Source: Chryseobacterium gwangjuense | GTDB taxonomy: Bacteria > Bacteroidota > Bacteroidia > Flavobacteriales > Weeksellaceae | Assembly: GCF_021311115.1 (NCBI RefSeq) | Contig: NZ_JAJTNP010000002.1 | Span: forward strand, 600,651 to 664,650 | Length of the DNA: 64,000 nt | Direction: 5' to 3' | In this document: positions 44,789 through 52,613 of the stretch, piece after piece | Layout: the number at the start of each line of letters is the position of its first letter | Position numbering within the stretch: position 1 is the stretch's first letter | Program-made: the position numbers and the translations under genes | Notes under the pieces: model-generated | Databases searched by the model: none | Told to the model about the DNA's origin: nothing | The model's input: the letters and a program-made list of their open reading frames with translations, nothing else

Positions 44789-44819
44789 CAAAAATATAAT
44801 TATTCTTTAAAATAAGCAA
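44789..44819 (-). promoter_or_regulatory. Minus-strand promoter of the five-gene glycosyltransferase operon
   Basis: A -33 TTG (44817-44819) and a -7 TATTTTTG (44789-44796) are separated by 20 bases, close to the Bacteroidota consensus. This is the best complete promoter in the window and leaves a leader of about 30 bases. Confidence 0.65.
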
Positions 44820-44834
44820 TTGAATGAAAATCTT

Positions 44835-44842
44835 TATTTTTG
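44835..44842 (+). promoter_or_regulatory. Plus-strand -7 box TATTTTTG for the methyltransferase operon
   Basis: An exact TAnnTTTG match lies 19 bases before the GTG at 44862 and inside the longer open frame, which supports the downstream start. Confidence 0.5.
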
Positions 44843-44861
44843 TTCTATTAAAGCAGACACT

Positions 44862-45632
44862 GTGAATGAAATTACAAGGGTTCTTAGAACATTTATAGGG
44901 TATTTGAAAAGGCCTGATCTCTATCCGGAACTGGGTAGGAAAATCCTGAAAAATACCATCAATAGGAATAATGCTTTCAAAGGAAAAGAAAAAACAAATT
45001 CTTGGGCTGCTTCAAAAGCAGTTTCCCAGGAAGAAGCAATTTCTAAGCTTTTCGGAATGCATTCCGATACATTCAAAAATGAATTCCAGGATGTTTTGAA
45101 AGGTGCTGAAGAAAGAGAAAAGGCATGTCCTATCAAAATGGGTGGAGCAGGAGCTTTGGAATTAATTTATTATGCCTGTGAGTTTTCAAACGCTCAGCAT
45201 GTTGTGGAAACAGGTGTCGCTTATGGCTGGTCTTCACTGGCAGCTTTACTTTCACTGAAAAAAAGAAACGGAACGTTGTATAGTTCAGATATGCCGTATC
45301 TGGGTCAGAATGGTGATCAGTATGTTGGTTATGTGGTTCCTGAAGATCTTAGATCTCATTGGAAGCTTTTCCGTTTTGCAGATAAAGAATCTTTGCCGAA
45401 AATCTTCAACGAAAACTATAGTTTTGATGTAGTGCATTATGATTCGGATAAAAGTTATGACGGAAGAATCTGGGCTTATCAGGAACTTTACAGAAATTTA
45501 AGAAAAGGAGGGGTGTTTATGAGTGATGATATTGGTGACAACTCTGCCTATCAGGATTTCTGTGAAAAGAATACCATTGATACCACAGTGGTTGAGTTTG
45601 AAGGAAAATATGTGGGAGTTTTTTTAAAATAA
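44862..45632 (+). CDS. Class I SAM-dependent methyltransferase (methyltransferase_24-like)
   Basis: A 256-residue methyltransferase. The SAM-binding motif is HVVETGVAYGWSSLAAL, followed by the acidic SSDMPY and the FDVVHYDSDKSYDG and GGVFMSDDIGDN segments, as in the methyltransferase_24 group. I chose the GTG at 44862 (VNEITRVL), because the promoter box lies inside the longer frame that opens with a TTG at 44820. An O-methylation of a glycan is a reasonable guess from context. Confidence 0.85.
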   Translation: MNEITRVLRTFIGYLKRPDLYPELGRKILKNTINRNNAFKGKEKTNSWAASKAVSQEEAISKLFGMHSDTFKNEFQDVLKGAEEREKACPIKMGGAGALELIYYACEFSNAQHVVETGVAYGWSSLAALLSLKKRNGTLYSSDMPYLGQNGDQYVGYVVPEDLRSHWKLFRFADKESLPKIFNENYSFDVVHYDSDKSYDGRIWAYQELYRNLRKGGVFMSDDIGDNSAYQDFCEKNTIDTTVVEFEGKYVGVFLK

Positions 45633-45642
45633 GATCAGATTT

Positions 45643-46671
45643 TTGAAAATTACTCAGATTACTTTTACGCGATTTGTTGCTGCGATAGCAATTGTGATTT
45701 CGCATTTCAATAAAGATGTATTTCTCTATAAAATACCCTATCTCTCTGAAATTTTTCTGAGAGCCAATGTTGGGGTAAGTTATTTCTTTATCCTTTCCGG
45801 TTTTATCATGATCGTTGCTTATCATAAAAAAGAAAAGATTGGTTACGGAGATTATTACCGGAACAGATTTGCCCGGATTTATCCTTTGTATGTGGTGGGT
45901 CTGTTACTTTTGTGGTTTACACGGGAAGAAAAATTCCTGTTTACGGATATTCTTTTGTATCTCTTCGGGTTACAGAGCTGGGTTCCCGGTAAAGCAATGG
46001 TTTTGAACTTTCCGGGTTGGTCTATTTCTGTTGAGTTTTTATTCTATCTGCTGTTTCCTTTTCTCTATAATTATTTATACTCCAAAAAGAATAAAAGCAT
46101 TTGGGTGATAGCGATTTTGATCTGGATTGTAACACAGGTTTTTTCAAATTTATACGTGAAATCAGGGTTTTATAATGGTCCTCATACGGAAAGCCATGAT
46201 TTTATTACCTATTTTCCGCTGTTTCATATCAATGAGTTTCTGATAGGAAATCTTGCCGGATTGTTTTTTATCAAAAGGCATCAGTTTAAAAATTTTGATG
46301 GTTCAATAAGCCTTATTTTTGCCGCCATTTTATTGGCTTTAATTTTTGTTCCCTTATATTTTCATAATGGGTTAATGGCCATTCTGTTTATTCCTCTTAT
46401 TATTTTAATATCCAGAAATAATGGTTATTTAACAAAGGTTTTTTCTTTGAAACCTTTAGAATATTTAGGTGAGATCAGCTATGCCATTTACATTACTCAT
46501 ATTCCTGTTTTGTATATTTTAAGACATCTGATCTGGAAAAAATATATTTTTGATATTGATGTCATGTTTGGAATTTATATGATTGTTCTGCTTCTGACTT
46601 CAGCATTATTTTATCAACTGATTGAAAGTCCGGCAAGAGAGGTTTTGCGAAAGTTCAAAAGACCTGCTTAA
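45643..46671 (+). CDS. Acyltransferase-3 family membrane protein
   Basis: A 342-residue integral membrane acyltransferase with about ten helices. The N-terminal TFTRFVAAIAIVISHF carries the Arg10-His21 pair typical of this family, and a later helix has LEYLGEISYAIYITH. It would transfer acetyl or another acyl group to a surface glycan. The start is a TTG; no in-frame ATG occurs before the conserved first helix. It begins 10 bases after the methyltransferase. Confidence 0.9.
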   Translation: MKITQITFTRFVAAIAIVISHFNKDVFLYKIPYLSEIFLRANVGVSYFFILSGFIMIVAYHKKEKIGYGDYYRNRFARIYPLYVVGLLLLWFTREEKFLFTDILLYLFGLQSWVPGKAMVLNFPGWSISVEFLFYLLFPFLYNYLYSKKNKSIWVIAILIWIVTQVFSNLYVKSGFYNGPHTESHDFITYFPLFHINEFLIGNLAGLFFIKRHQFKNFDGSISLIFAAILLALIFVPLYFHNGLMAILFIPLIILISRNNGYLTKVFSLKPLEYLGEISYAIYITHIPVLYILRHLIWKKYIFDIDVMFGIYMIVLLLTSALFYQLIESPAREVLRKFKRPA

Positions 46672-46830
46672 GCTGTTGTATTGATGGATTTTTAGACCTG
46701 CTTTTCGTTTTTCAGATGAGGTAAAAGATACTGTTGAGATAAAAATTTAAATTTCTGTGAGACTCTTCCTTTTTGTTGTATTTTTATACTGCAATATTTT
46801 ATATTTATAGACAGATTCTAAATCTTTTTT

Positions 46831-47781
46831 ATGAAAAAAGTTTACATCATTATTTCAACTTACAACGAAGAAGGTAGTGTAGGAATGCTCACTCAGTCTT
46901 TGGAAGAAAATTTGAGTACGATTCAAAATTGTTCCTATGAGCTGGTTTTCGTAAATGATGGATCAAAAGATCAGACTTTCGTGAAATTGCTGGATCTTCA
47001 AAAGCAATATCAAAATATTACCATTATCAATCAATCTAAAAATTTTGGGCACGAATTGGCGATGACAGCGGGGATGAACTATGCCGTCGAACAAAATTTT
47101 GAAAACGAATATGCGGTTCTTTTTATGGATGCGGATATGCAGCATCCTCCTGAAGTGGCGGCAGAATTAATACGTTTGTGGTTGGGCGGAGATTCTCTGG
47201 TTCTTACCAAACGTACGGATAATTTAGACAAAGGATTTCGGTATAAAATGATGGGGAATCTTTATTACTGGATTTTAAATGGTATCTCTGATGTTAAAAT
47301 TCCCAGAAATATGCCCGATTTCAGATTGCTGGATAAAAAGTACGTTCTCTGGATGAGCAGTCTGAACGAGCACGACAGAATGTTTCGCGGGATGCTTTCT
47401 CTTATAGGATTGACTAATGCAACGATTATTAATTTTGAAGCTCCCAAAAGATTCGCCGGACAATCGAATTATAATTTTTTAAATCTTTATAAATTAGCCA
47501 TTGACAGCGTTATCCAGTTTTCTGTGAAACCGTTGAGAATCGCCTCATTGATTGGATTTTTAGGATGTGTATTTTCTTTTATCTTTTTAACGATTTCGGT
47601 ATATATCAATTTTACCAATAATGAGCCCAGAACCGGATTTCTTACCCTTCTTTGCATTACCGTATTTTTTAGCTCTTTAACCATCTTATTCTTGGGAGTG
47701 ATCGGAGAATATATCGGAAGAATTCATATTCAGGTAAAAAACAGACCCTTATATTTTAATGATGTAATTAAAAAGAAATGA
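46831..47781 (+). CDS. Polyprenyl-phosphate sugar synthase (GtrB/ArnC/DPMS-type GT2)
   Basis: A 316-residue GT2 of the dolichyl-phosphate-mannose-synthase type. It has IIISTYNEEGSVG, FVNDGSKDQT, the metal site FMDADMQHPPE (Asp100, Asp102), DFRLLDKKYV, a stretch containing FAGQSNYNFLNLYKLAID and two C-terminal membrane helices (about 230-255 and 270-292). Such enzymes place a sugar from a nucleotide donor onto undecaprenyl phosphate. It overlaps the following membrane protein by 4 bases (ATGA). The sugar is unknown; the deacetylase two genes on suggests an N-acetylhexosamine. Confidence 0.9.
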   Translation: MKKVYIIISTYNEEGSVGMLTQSLEENLSTIQNCSYELVFVNDGSKDQTFVKLLDLQKQYQNITIINQSKNFGHELAMTAGMNYAVEQNFENEYAVLFMDADMQHPPEVAAELIRLWLGGDSLVLTKRTDNLDKGFRYKMMGNLYYWILNGISDVKIPRNMPDFRLLDKKYVLWMSSLNEHDRMFRGMLSLIGLTNATIINFEAPKRFAGQSNYNFLNLYKLAIDSVIQFSVKPLRIASLIGFLGCVFSFIFLTISVYINFTNNEPRTGFLTLLCITVFFSSLTILFLGVIGEYIGRIHIQVKNRPLYFNDVIKKK

Positions 47782-49151
47782 CAAAGAATATTGTACCACA
47801 AACGGTTTATATTCTCATCAATATAACCTGTTTATTTTGTCTTTTCTATTATCCTAGAACCAGAGACGAATTTTATTATTTGTCTGAAATGAACCTTCCG
47901 CAGCAATTTGAGGAATGTTTTAATTCCTATATGCATATCAATCCGAGAATCGGACAATGGATCACCAATTTTGTTTCAAGAAGCCTATTTTTGAAAATGA
48001 TCTATGGACTTTTAATGTTCAATGGTTTTTTCTATATGCTGTATCTTTTACTGTTTAGAAAACCTCCGAATTTTAAAGACTCAGACAGTGTCAAAAAAAT
48101 ACTGATTATCGTTTTCACTTTTGTTTTCCTCATCAAGTTCTTCGGCGAAATGTTTTTTTATACTCCTTTTGGAGGCAATTATACTTTCATTATGTCTTTT
48201 TATTTGTGGTATATCTATGTGATGCTGGAGTATTTTGTATATGATCATGATATTTTTAAAAACCGAAAATCTTTTCCATTAGTGTTAGGTATTTTTCTGT
48301 TAGGAATATTTACCGGAATGGGAAATGAACATATTCCGCCTGTTTTAGTCAGTTTTACGTTTTTAGGCTTTTTATATGCTGTTCTGAAGAATAAAAAGTG
48401 GCCTTCAACTGTAATTACTGTATATTGTCTCTCCCTGATTATCGGTTACATTTTGTTGTATTTCGCTCCTGCGAATGTCGAAAGATACACTACATTAGAG
48501 AGCGGAAGCTCTGCATTTAACCTTACGGAATACATAAAACAGAGTAAAGCTGTACTGATGATGTACAGATATTATCTTCAGGAGCTTTCGGTTGTAATTA
48601 TTTTGACAGTTATTCTTCTCATTGTGTTTTCTAAAAAGCTAAAGATAGCAGGAGAGGAAAAAATAAAGCTCGTTCTTTTTTTTACAATGGGACTTATTAC
48701 CCTTCCAATTGTAGCGTACTCTCCACTGGTAGGATTAAGACTTATATTTTTCACGAATACACTATGGATTCTTTGCATCTGTTATCTCTTGTTCTTAGTA
48801 CTGAAAGGATTTAAGAATAATAAAATTGAAAATTTCATTTCATCATTTTCCTCGCTGTACCTTATTTTATTTTTTACGGCAGGCTGTTTTATCTGCTATA
48901 ATGCCCATAAAAATTCTGAAAGCGTATTTGAAGAAATTACCATGAAAAGCAAGCAAGGTAATAAAGTTGTGATCGAAAAAGGATTTGATTATTTCTCAGA
49001 TAAGTTCGATTACTTTAATATGAACAGAAGGTTTTTACTCGAAAACGGAACTGATTATATAGATGATGATCCATCAAAAGATAGCACACCGGAAATGATT
49101 ATTAAAAGCACGTTTCACTTGGAAGAACTGTCTAAAAAACATGAAAAGTAG
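47778..49151 (+). CDS. Multi-spanning membrane protein, probable GT-C glycosyltransferase
   Basis: A 457-residue membrane protein with about eleven helices. Right after helix 1 comes an acidic pair, Asp30-Glu31 in TRDEFYYL, in the first periplasmic loop. This is where GT-C enzymes of the ArnT and O-mannosyltransferase type carry their catalytic acid. It resembles DUF6056-type proteins. The stop-start overlap with the upstream lipid-sugar synthase and an 11-base overlap with the deacetylase point to one pathway. Likely role: moving a lipid-linked sugar to a periplasmic acceptor; this is inferred. Confidence 0.8.
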   Translation: MTKNIVPQTVYILINITCLFCLFYYPRTRDEFYYLSEMNLPQQFEECFNSYMHINPRIGQWITNFVSRSLFLKMIYGLLMFNGFFYMLYLLLFRKPPNFKDSDSVKKILIIVFTFVFLIKFFGEMFFYTPFGGNYTFIMSFYLWYIYVMLEYFVYDHDIFKNRKSFPLVLGIFLLGIFTGMGNEHIPPVLVSFTFLGFLYAVLKNKKWPSTVITVYCLSLIIGYILLYFAPANVERYTTLESGSSAFNLTEYIKQSKAVLMMYRYYLQELSVVIILTVILLIVFSKKLKIAGEEKIKLVLFFTMGLITLPIVAYSPLVGLRLIFFTNTLWILCICYLLFLVLKGFKNNKIENFISSFSSLYLILFFTAGCFICYNAHKNSESVFEEITMKSKQGNKVVIEKGFDYFSDKFDYFNMNRRFLLENGTDYIDDDPSKDSTPEMIIKSTFHLEELSKKHEK

Positions 49152-49950
49152 ACTCATTATTAATGCCGATGATTTAGGTTTCACAAAAGGAATAAACGAA
49201 GCCATAAAAAAAGCACATTTAGAAGGTTTTCTAAGTCATGCAAGCTTAATGGCCAATATGCCTTATTTTGAGGAGGCGGTAGAGGAAGTGATTGGAAAAT
49301 GCCCCAATCTAAAAGTAGGTGTTCATGTAAATCTTACTTGCGGAAAAGCTTTGTATAAAGATAATTTACTGGCAAAAAATTCTGAATTTAGAAATAGTTT
49401 TGTGAGTTTATTGTTTACATTCAAATCTCAAAAAGTACTGACTCACATTGAGAAGGAAATCGAAAGTCAGATTTTGGCCATCCGGAATAAAGGAATTGAA
49501 ATTTCTCATATCGATGGACACGAGCATATTCATGTCATTCCATCCATCAATAAAATCGTACGGAAGCTTGCGAAAAAATATAACATTCCGCGTATTCGGG
49601 AAATTAATGAAAACTTTAGAGAAAGCTTTAAATATAATGGAAGAACTGCCAGTAAAGCGAACTATATTAAACTTCTTTTATTGAAATTTTTAAGTCAGTT
49701 TAATGCAGATTCCGGAAAAGTTAAATTTTACAGTATTTTGAATACTTGTGAAATAAATTCTGAAAATCTATTTTCCTATCTGGAAAATTCTCACGATGAG
49801 CAAGTGGAAATTATGCTTCACCCAAGTTTGATAGAGTTGGATAAGAATGAAAAAAACTTGGACTCCCGCTTTATAGATTTTCTAAACTCACCTTACCGAA
49901 CACAAGAATTTGAACTTTGCTTTCATGCAAAATTTAAAGATTATTTATAA
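49141..49950 (+). CDS. ChbG/YdjC-family carbohydrate deacetylase
   Basis: A 269-residue deacetylase. Metal-site residues are visible as INADDLGF (Asp10, Asp11), VHVNLT (His62) and HIDGHEHIH (His123, Asp125, His127, with 129 and 131 nearby). Family members remove acetyl groups from N-acetylated sugars: ChbG from chitobiose and NaxD from undecaprenyl-phosphate GalNAc. The coupled genes upstream make the second kind of substrate more likely here. It ends the plus-strand operon, 31 bases from the convergent methyltransferase. Confidence 0.92.
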   Translation: MKSRLIINADDLGFTKGINEAIKKAHLEGFLSHASLMANMPYFEEAVEEVIGKCPNLKVGVHVNLTCGKALYKDNLLAKNSEFRNSFVSLLFTFKSQKVLTHIEKEIESQILAIRNKGIEISHIDGHEHIHVIPSINKIVRKLAKKYNIPRIREINENFRESFKYNGRTASKANYIKLLLLKFLSQFNADSGKVKFYSILNTCEINSENLFSYLENSHDEQVEIMLHPSLIELDKNEKNLDSRFIDFLNSPYRTQEFELCFHAKFKDYL

Positions 49951-49981
49951 GAAGATCAATAATGGAATCCGTTTTAAATCA

Positions 49982-50686
49982 TTAATCCTTATTGCTTAAA
50001 ACGATGGTAAAACGGGTTTTGGGAATTGATAAGTTCAGCAAGGAAATCTTGAGATTCTTTTGTTGAGCATACTTGATGAAAAAATCTTTGTCAAACTGAA
50101 GCAGAGGCGCTTTATCTTTCTTAAAATAATCGGAGAATAATGTTTTTAGGATAAAAGAAACATAGGAGAATATAAAACCATTCTTGAGAGCTCCTACAAA
50201 AACATGGAACGTATCTTTGATAAGACTGCTGTTTTTCGGAATGACATCACCAAAAGTTGCATGAATCTTTCCGGAACTGAATATGCTGTCAAGAAAGTTC
50301 TCTACTGCTTTTTCGTCCGGAAAATATTGAAGAACGCTTAAGCAGACGATTTTAGTCACTTTTTCCTCAGAAATAGCATTTTTAATGGTTGAAAAGTCAT
50401 TAGAGTCTTCTGTTAAATAAAAGCTGAAATTCGGATGTTTGTTAAATTTTTCTTTACAAAACTGAATATAGTTTTTCGAAATATCTACTCCTACAAAATG
50501 GTTTTTATACGAAGTGCATTTTTCCAGAAAATATCCTGGTCCGCATCCGTAGTCCAGTAATACATCATCTTGCTCGATAGGAAAATGTTGGGTATAATTT
50601 TTTTGAAAATAAGCAGTGGTATGCTGCATGATATTATCAAACCCATCCTGTTTTTTATTCCAAAATTCTGCCCAGTTATTTTCCAT
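49982..50686 (-). CDS. Class I SAM-dependent methyltransferase
   Basis: A 234-residue methyltransferase with motif I LLDYGCGPGYFLEK, motif II FVGVDIS and motif IV KIVCLSVLQYF. The acceptor is unknown. It is the last gene of the long minus-strand polysaccharide operon and starts 3 bases after a GT2. Confidence 0.9.
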   Translation of the reverse strand: MENNWAEFWNKKQDGFDNIMQHTTAYFQKNYTQHFPIEQDDVLLDYGCGPGYFLEKCTSYKNHFVGVDISKNYIQFCKEKFNKHPNFSFYLTEDSNDFSTIKNAISEEKVTKIVCLSVLQYFPDEKAVENFLDSIFSSGKIHATFGDVIPKNSSLIKDTFHVFVGALKNGFIFSYVSFILKTLFSDYFKKDKAPLLQFDKDFFIKYAQQKNLKISLLNLSIPKTRFTIVLSNKD

Positions 50687-50689
50687 ATG

Positions 50690-51631
50690 CTAAAATAAAT
50701 TTTTTCTGAAATTAATGTTGTACAGTCCTGATCTGATGCTTTTGTAATCCGTGATCAGATATTTTAAAATCATGCTCCATTTTTTTGCTGTCGAAGAATT
50801 GGCGATTTCCCAGCTTCTGTGCATTCTTTTGATATGTGTTTTAATGTTTTCGGGAAGAGTAGGTTCGTTTTCTGCCCATGTATTGACTTCTCTCCAAAGC
50901 ATTACTCTTGTTATCGAAGGCTTTGCCTTGTTGGAATCTACTTGGGTAATTCTATTGCTTTCATGAACTCCTCGCATGGCAATCGCTTTGTCCAGAATTC
51001 CTGAATGAAATCTAAGATAATAGGAACTTCTGAATAAAAATTCTGTGTCCTGATGAAGCCTGAGATGGGTTTTAAAAACAGGTTGTATTTTCTCCAGTAA
51101 TGGCTTTCTTCTGACGGTAAGTCCGTCAATGCTAAAAAGCCCAAAACTTCCTTTCATATTAAGCAATCCCGGAAATACATCTTTAGGATCATGTTTTTTA
51201 TAAACAGTTGTCAGGCGATTCCCAAAAAGCGGTTCATATTGTTCTTTCGCTTTTTCTGAGTAATAATGCACTCCTAAAGCTCCGTAAACAGCATCGATAT
51301 CCTGATCTTCAAATAATTTTTTTTCAGCATCAAATCTGTTGGGAAGATAATAATCGTCTGCATCAAGAAAAGCAATAAAATCACCTGTTGCTTTTTCAAT
51401 GCCTAAGTTTCTGCTTGCTCCCGCTCCGTGATTTGCTTTATCAGGATGCTGAAACAGTTTTACTCTCTCATGTTTTTTTTCGAGATCTTGGCAAATTTCA
51501 AGAGCATTATCCGGAGACTTGTCCTCAACCAAAATAACTTCAGAAACTTCATCGAACTGCAAAGCAGATTCTACAGCTTGTGTGACGTAGTTTTCAGCGT
51601 TGTAAACAGGGATGATTACGGAGATTTTCAT
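50690..51631 (-). CDS. Glycosyltransferase family 2
   Basis: A 313-residue GT-A enzyme with MKISVIIPVYNAENYV, LVEDKSPDNAL, an NHGAGASRNLGIEKA segment and the metal site AFLDADDYYL. It is a close paralogue of the neighbouring gene on the right, sharing the stretches DADDYYLPNRFDAEK and RGVHESNRIT. The donor is unknown. Confidence 0.93.
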   Translation of the reverse strand: MKISVIIPVYNAENYVTQAVESALQFDEVSEVILVEDKSPDNALEICQDLEKKHERVKLFQHPDKANHGAGASRNLGIEKATGDFIAFLDADDYYLPNRFDAEKKLFEDQDIDAVYGALGVHYYSEKAKEQYEPLFGNRLTTVYKKHDPKDVFPGLLNMKGSFGLFSIDGLTVRRKPLLEKIQPVFKTHLRLHQDTEFLFRSSYYLRFHSGILDKAIAMRGVHESNRITQVDSNKAKPSITRVMLWREVNTWAENEPTLPENIKTHIKRMHRSWEIANSSTAKKWSMILKYLITDYKSIRSGLYNINFRKNLF

Positions 51632-51661
51632 TTTTACTTTGAGGTCTAGTAGTTTCTTAAT

Positions 51662-52612
51662 TTATATTTTTGGTCTCATTAAGGCATGAAAGCGATATCG
51701 TGTCTTTAAAAGCTCAGGATATTTCAAGCAGTTAAAAAGATATGAAAAATATTTCTTACATCCTTTTTCGTTGGCCATTTTAAAACTCAGATAATTCAGT
51801 TGTATTCTTTTGGAATACTCCGGTTTAAGTTTTACAGCAACATTCCATTCATATAGTGATTGCTGAAGAAGCAGATTATTCTGGTAAAACTTCTTTGAAT
51901 AAGTTTTTATTTTGGTAATTCTGTTATCATCATGTACTCCTCTTATCGCAACGGCTTTATCTATAATTCCGGATTTTAAATGACATAAATAAGCCAGTTT
52001 TATAATAAAATCCGAATCCTGATGTACACGAAGTTTTTCGTTGAAGCGCAAATGATGTTTTTGAAGAGCTGATTTTCTGATCGTTAATGCATTAAGATGG
52101 AAAAATGTGCCGAATTTTCTTTGAGTCAATCCCAAAAGCCCTTTAAATACCTCTTCTCCTTCGGCAGGATAATTAACAGTAGTAAGTGTAGTGTCTTTAA
52201 ATTTATTTTGAAATTCTTCTTTCCCTTTTTCACTTAAATATTCCACACCGATTGCTCCAAAAACTCCTTCAATATTCAAATCCCTGAACATTATTTTTTC
52301 AGCATCAAAACGATTAGGAAGATAGTAATCATCAGCATCTAAAAAGGAGATGAATTCGCTTTGTGCTTTTTCCAACCCTAAATTTCTGGTGGCTCCCGCT
52401 CCGTGATTTCCTTTATCGGAATGTTGGAAAAGTTTGATCCGGGTATTTTCTGCGACCAGTTTTTCACAAATGGAAAGAGAATGATCGGTAGATGCATCTT
52501 CTATCAGGAGAATTTCTGTTACTTCCTCAAACTGAAGGGCAGATTCTACAGATTTTTCTAAAAACTGTGCAGCATTGTAAACGGGAATAATAACAGATAT
52601 CGTAAGAGCCAT
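51662..52612 (-). CDS. Glycosyltransferase family 2, paralogue of its neighbour
   Basis: A 316-residue GT-A enzyme with TISVIIPVYNAAQFL, LIEDASTDHSL and SFLDADDYYLPNRFDAEK. I chose the ATG at 52612 (MALTISV); the longer frame to 52708 overlaps the asparagine synthase gene and encodes a non-homologous leader. The chosen start lies one base after that gene's stop. With its neighbour it probably arose by tandem duplication and has since diverged, mostly in the C-terminal half. Confidence 0.92.
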   Translation of the reverse strand: MALTISVIIPVYNAAQFLEKSVESALQFEEVTEILLIEDASTDHSLSICEKLVAENTRIKLFQHSDKGNHGAGATRNLGLEKAQSEFISFLDADDYYLPNRFDAEKIMFRDLNIEGVFGAIGVEYLSEKGKEEFQNKFKDTTLTTVNYPAEGEEVFKGLLGLTQRKFGTFFHLNALTIRKSALQKHHLRFNEKLRVHQDSDFIIKLAYLCHLKSGIIDKAVAIRGVHDDNRITKIKTYSKKFYQNNLLLQQSLYEWNVAVKLKPEYSKRIQLNYLSFKMANEKGCKKYFSYLFNCLKYPELLKTRYRFHALMRPKI

Positions 52613-52613
52613 T

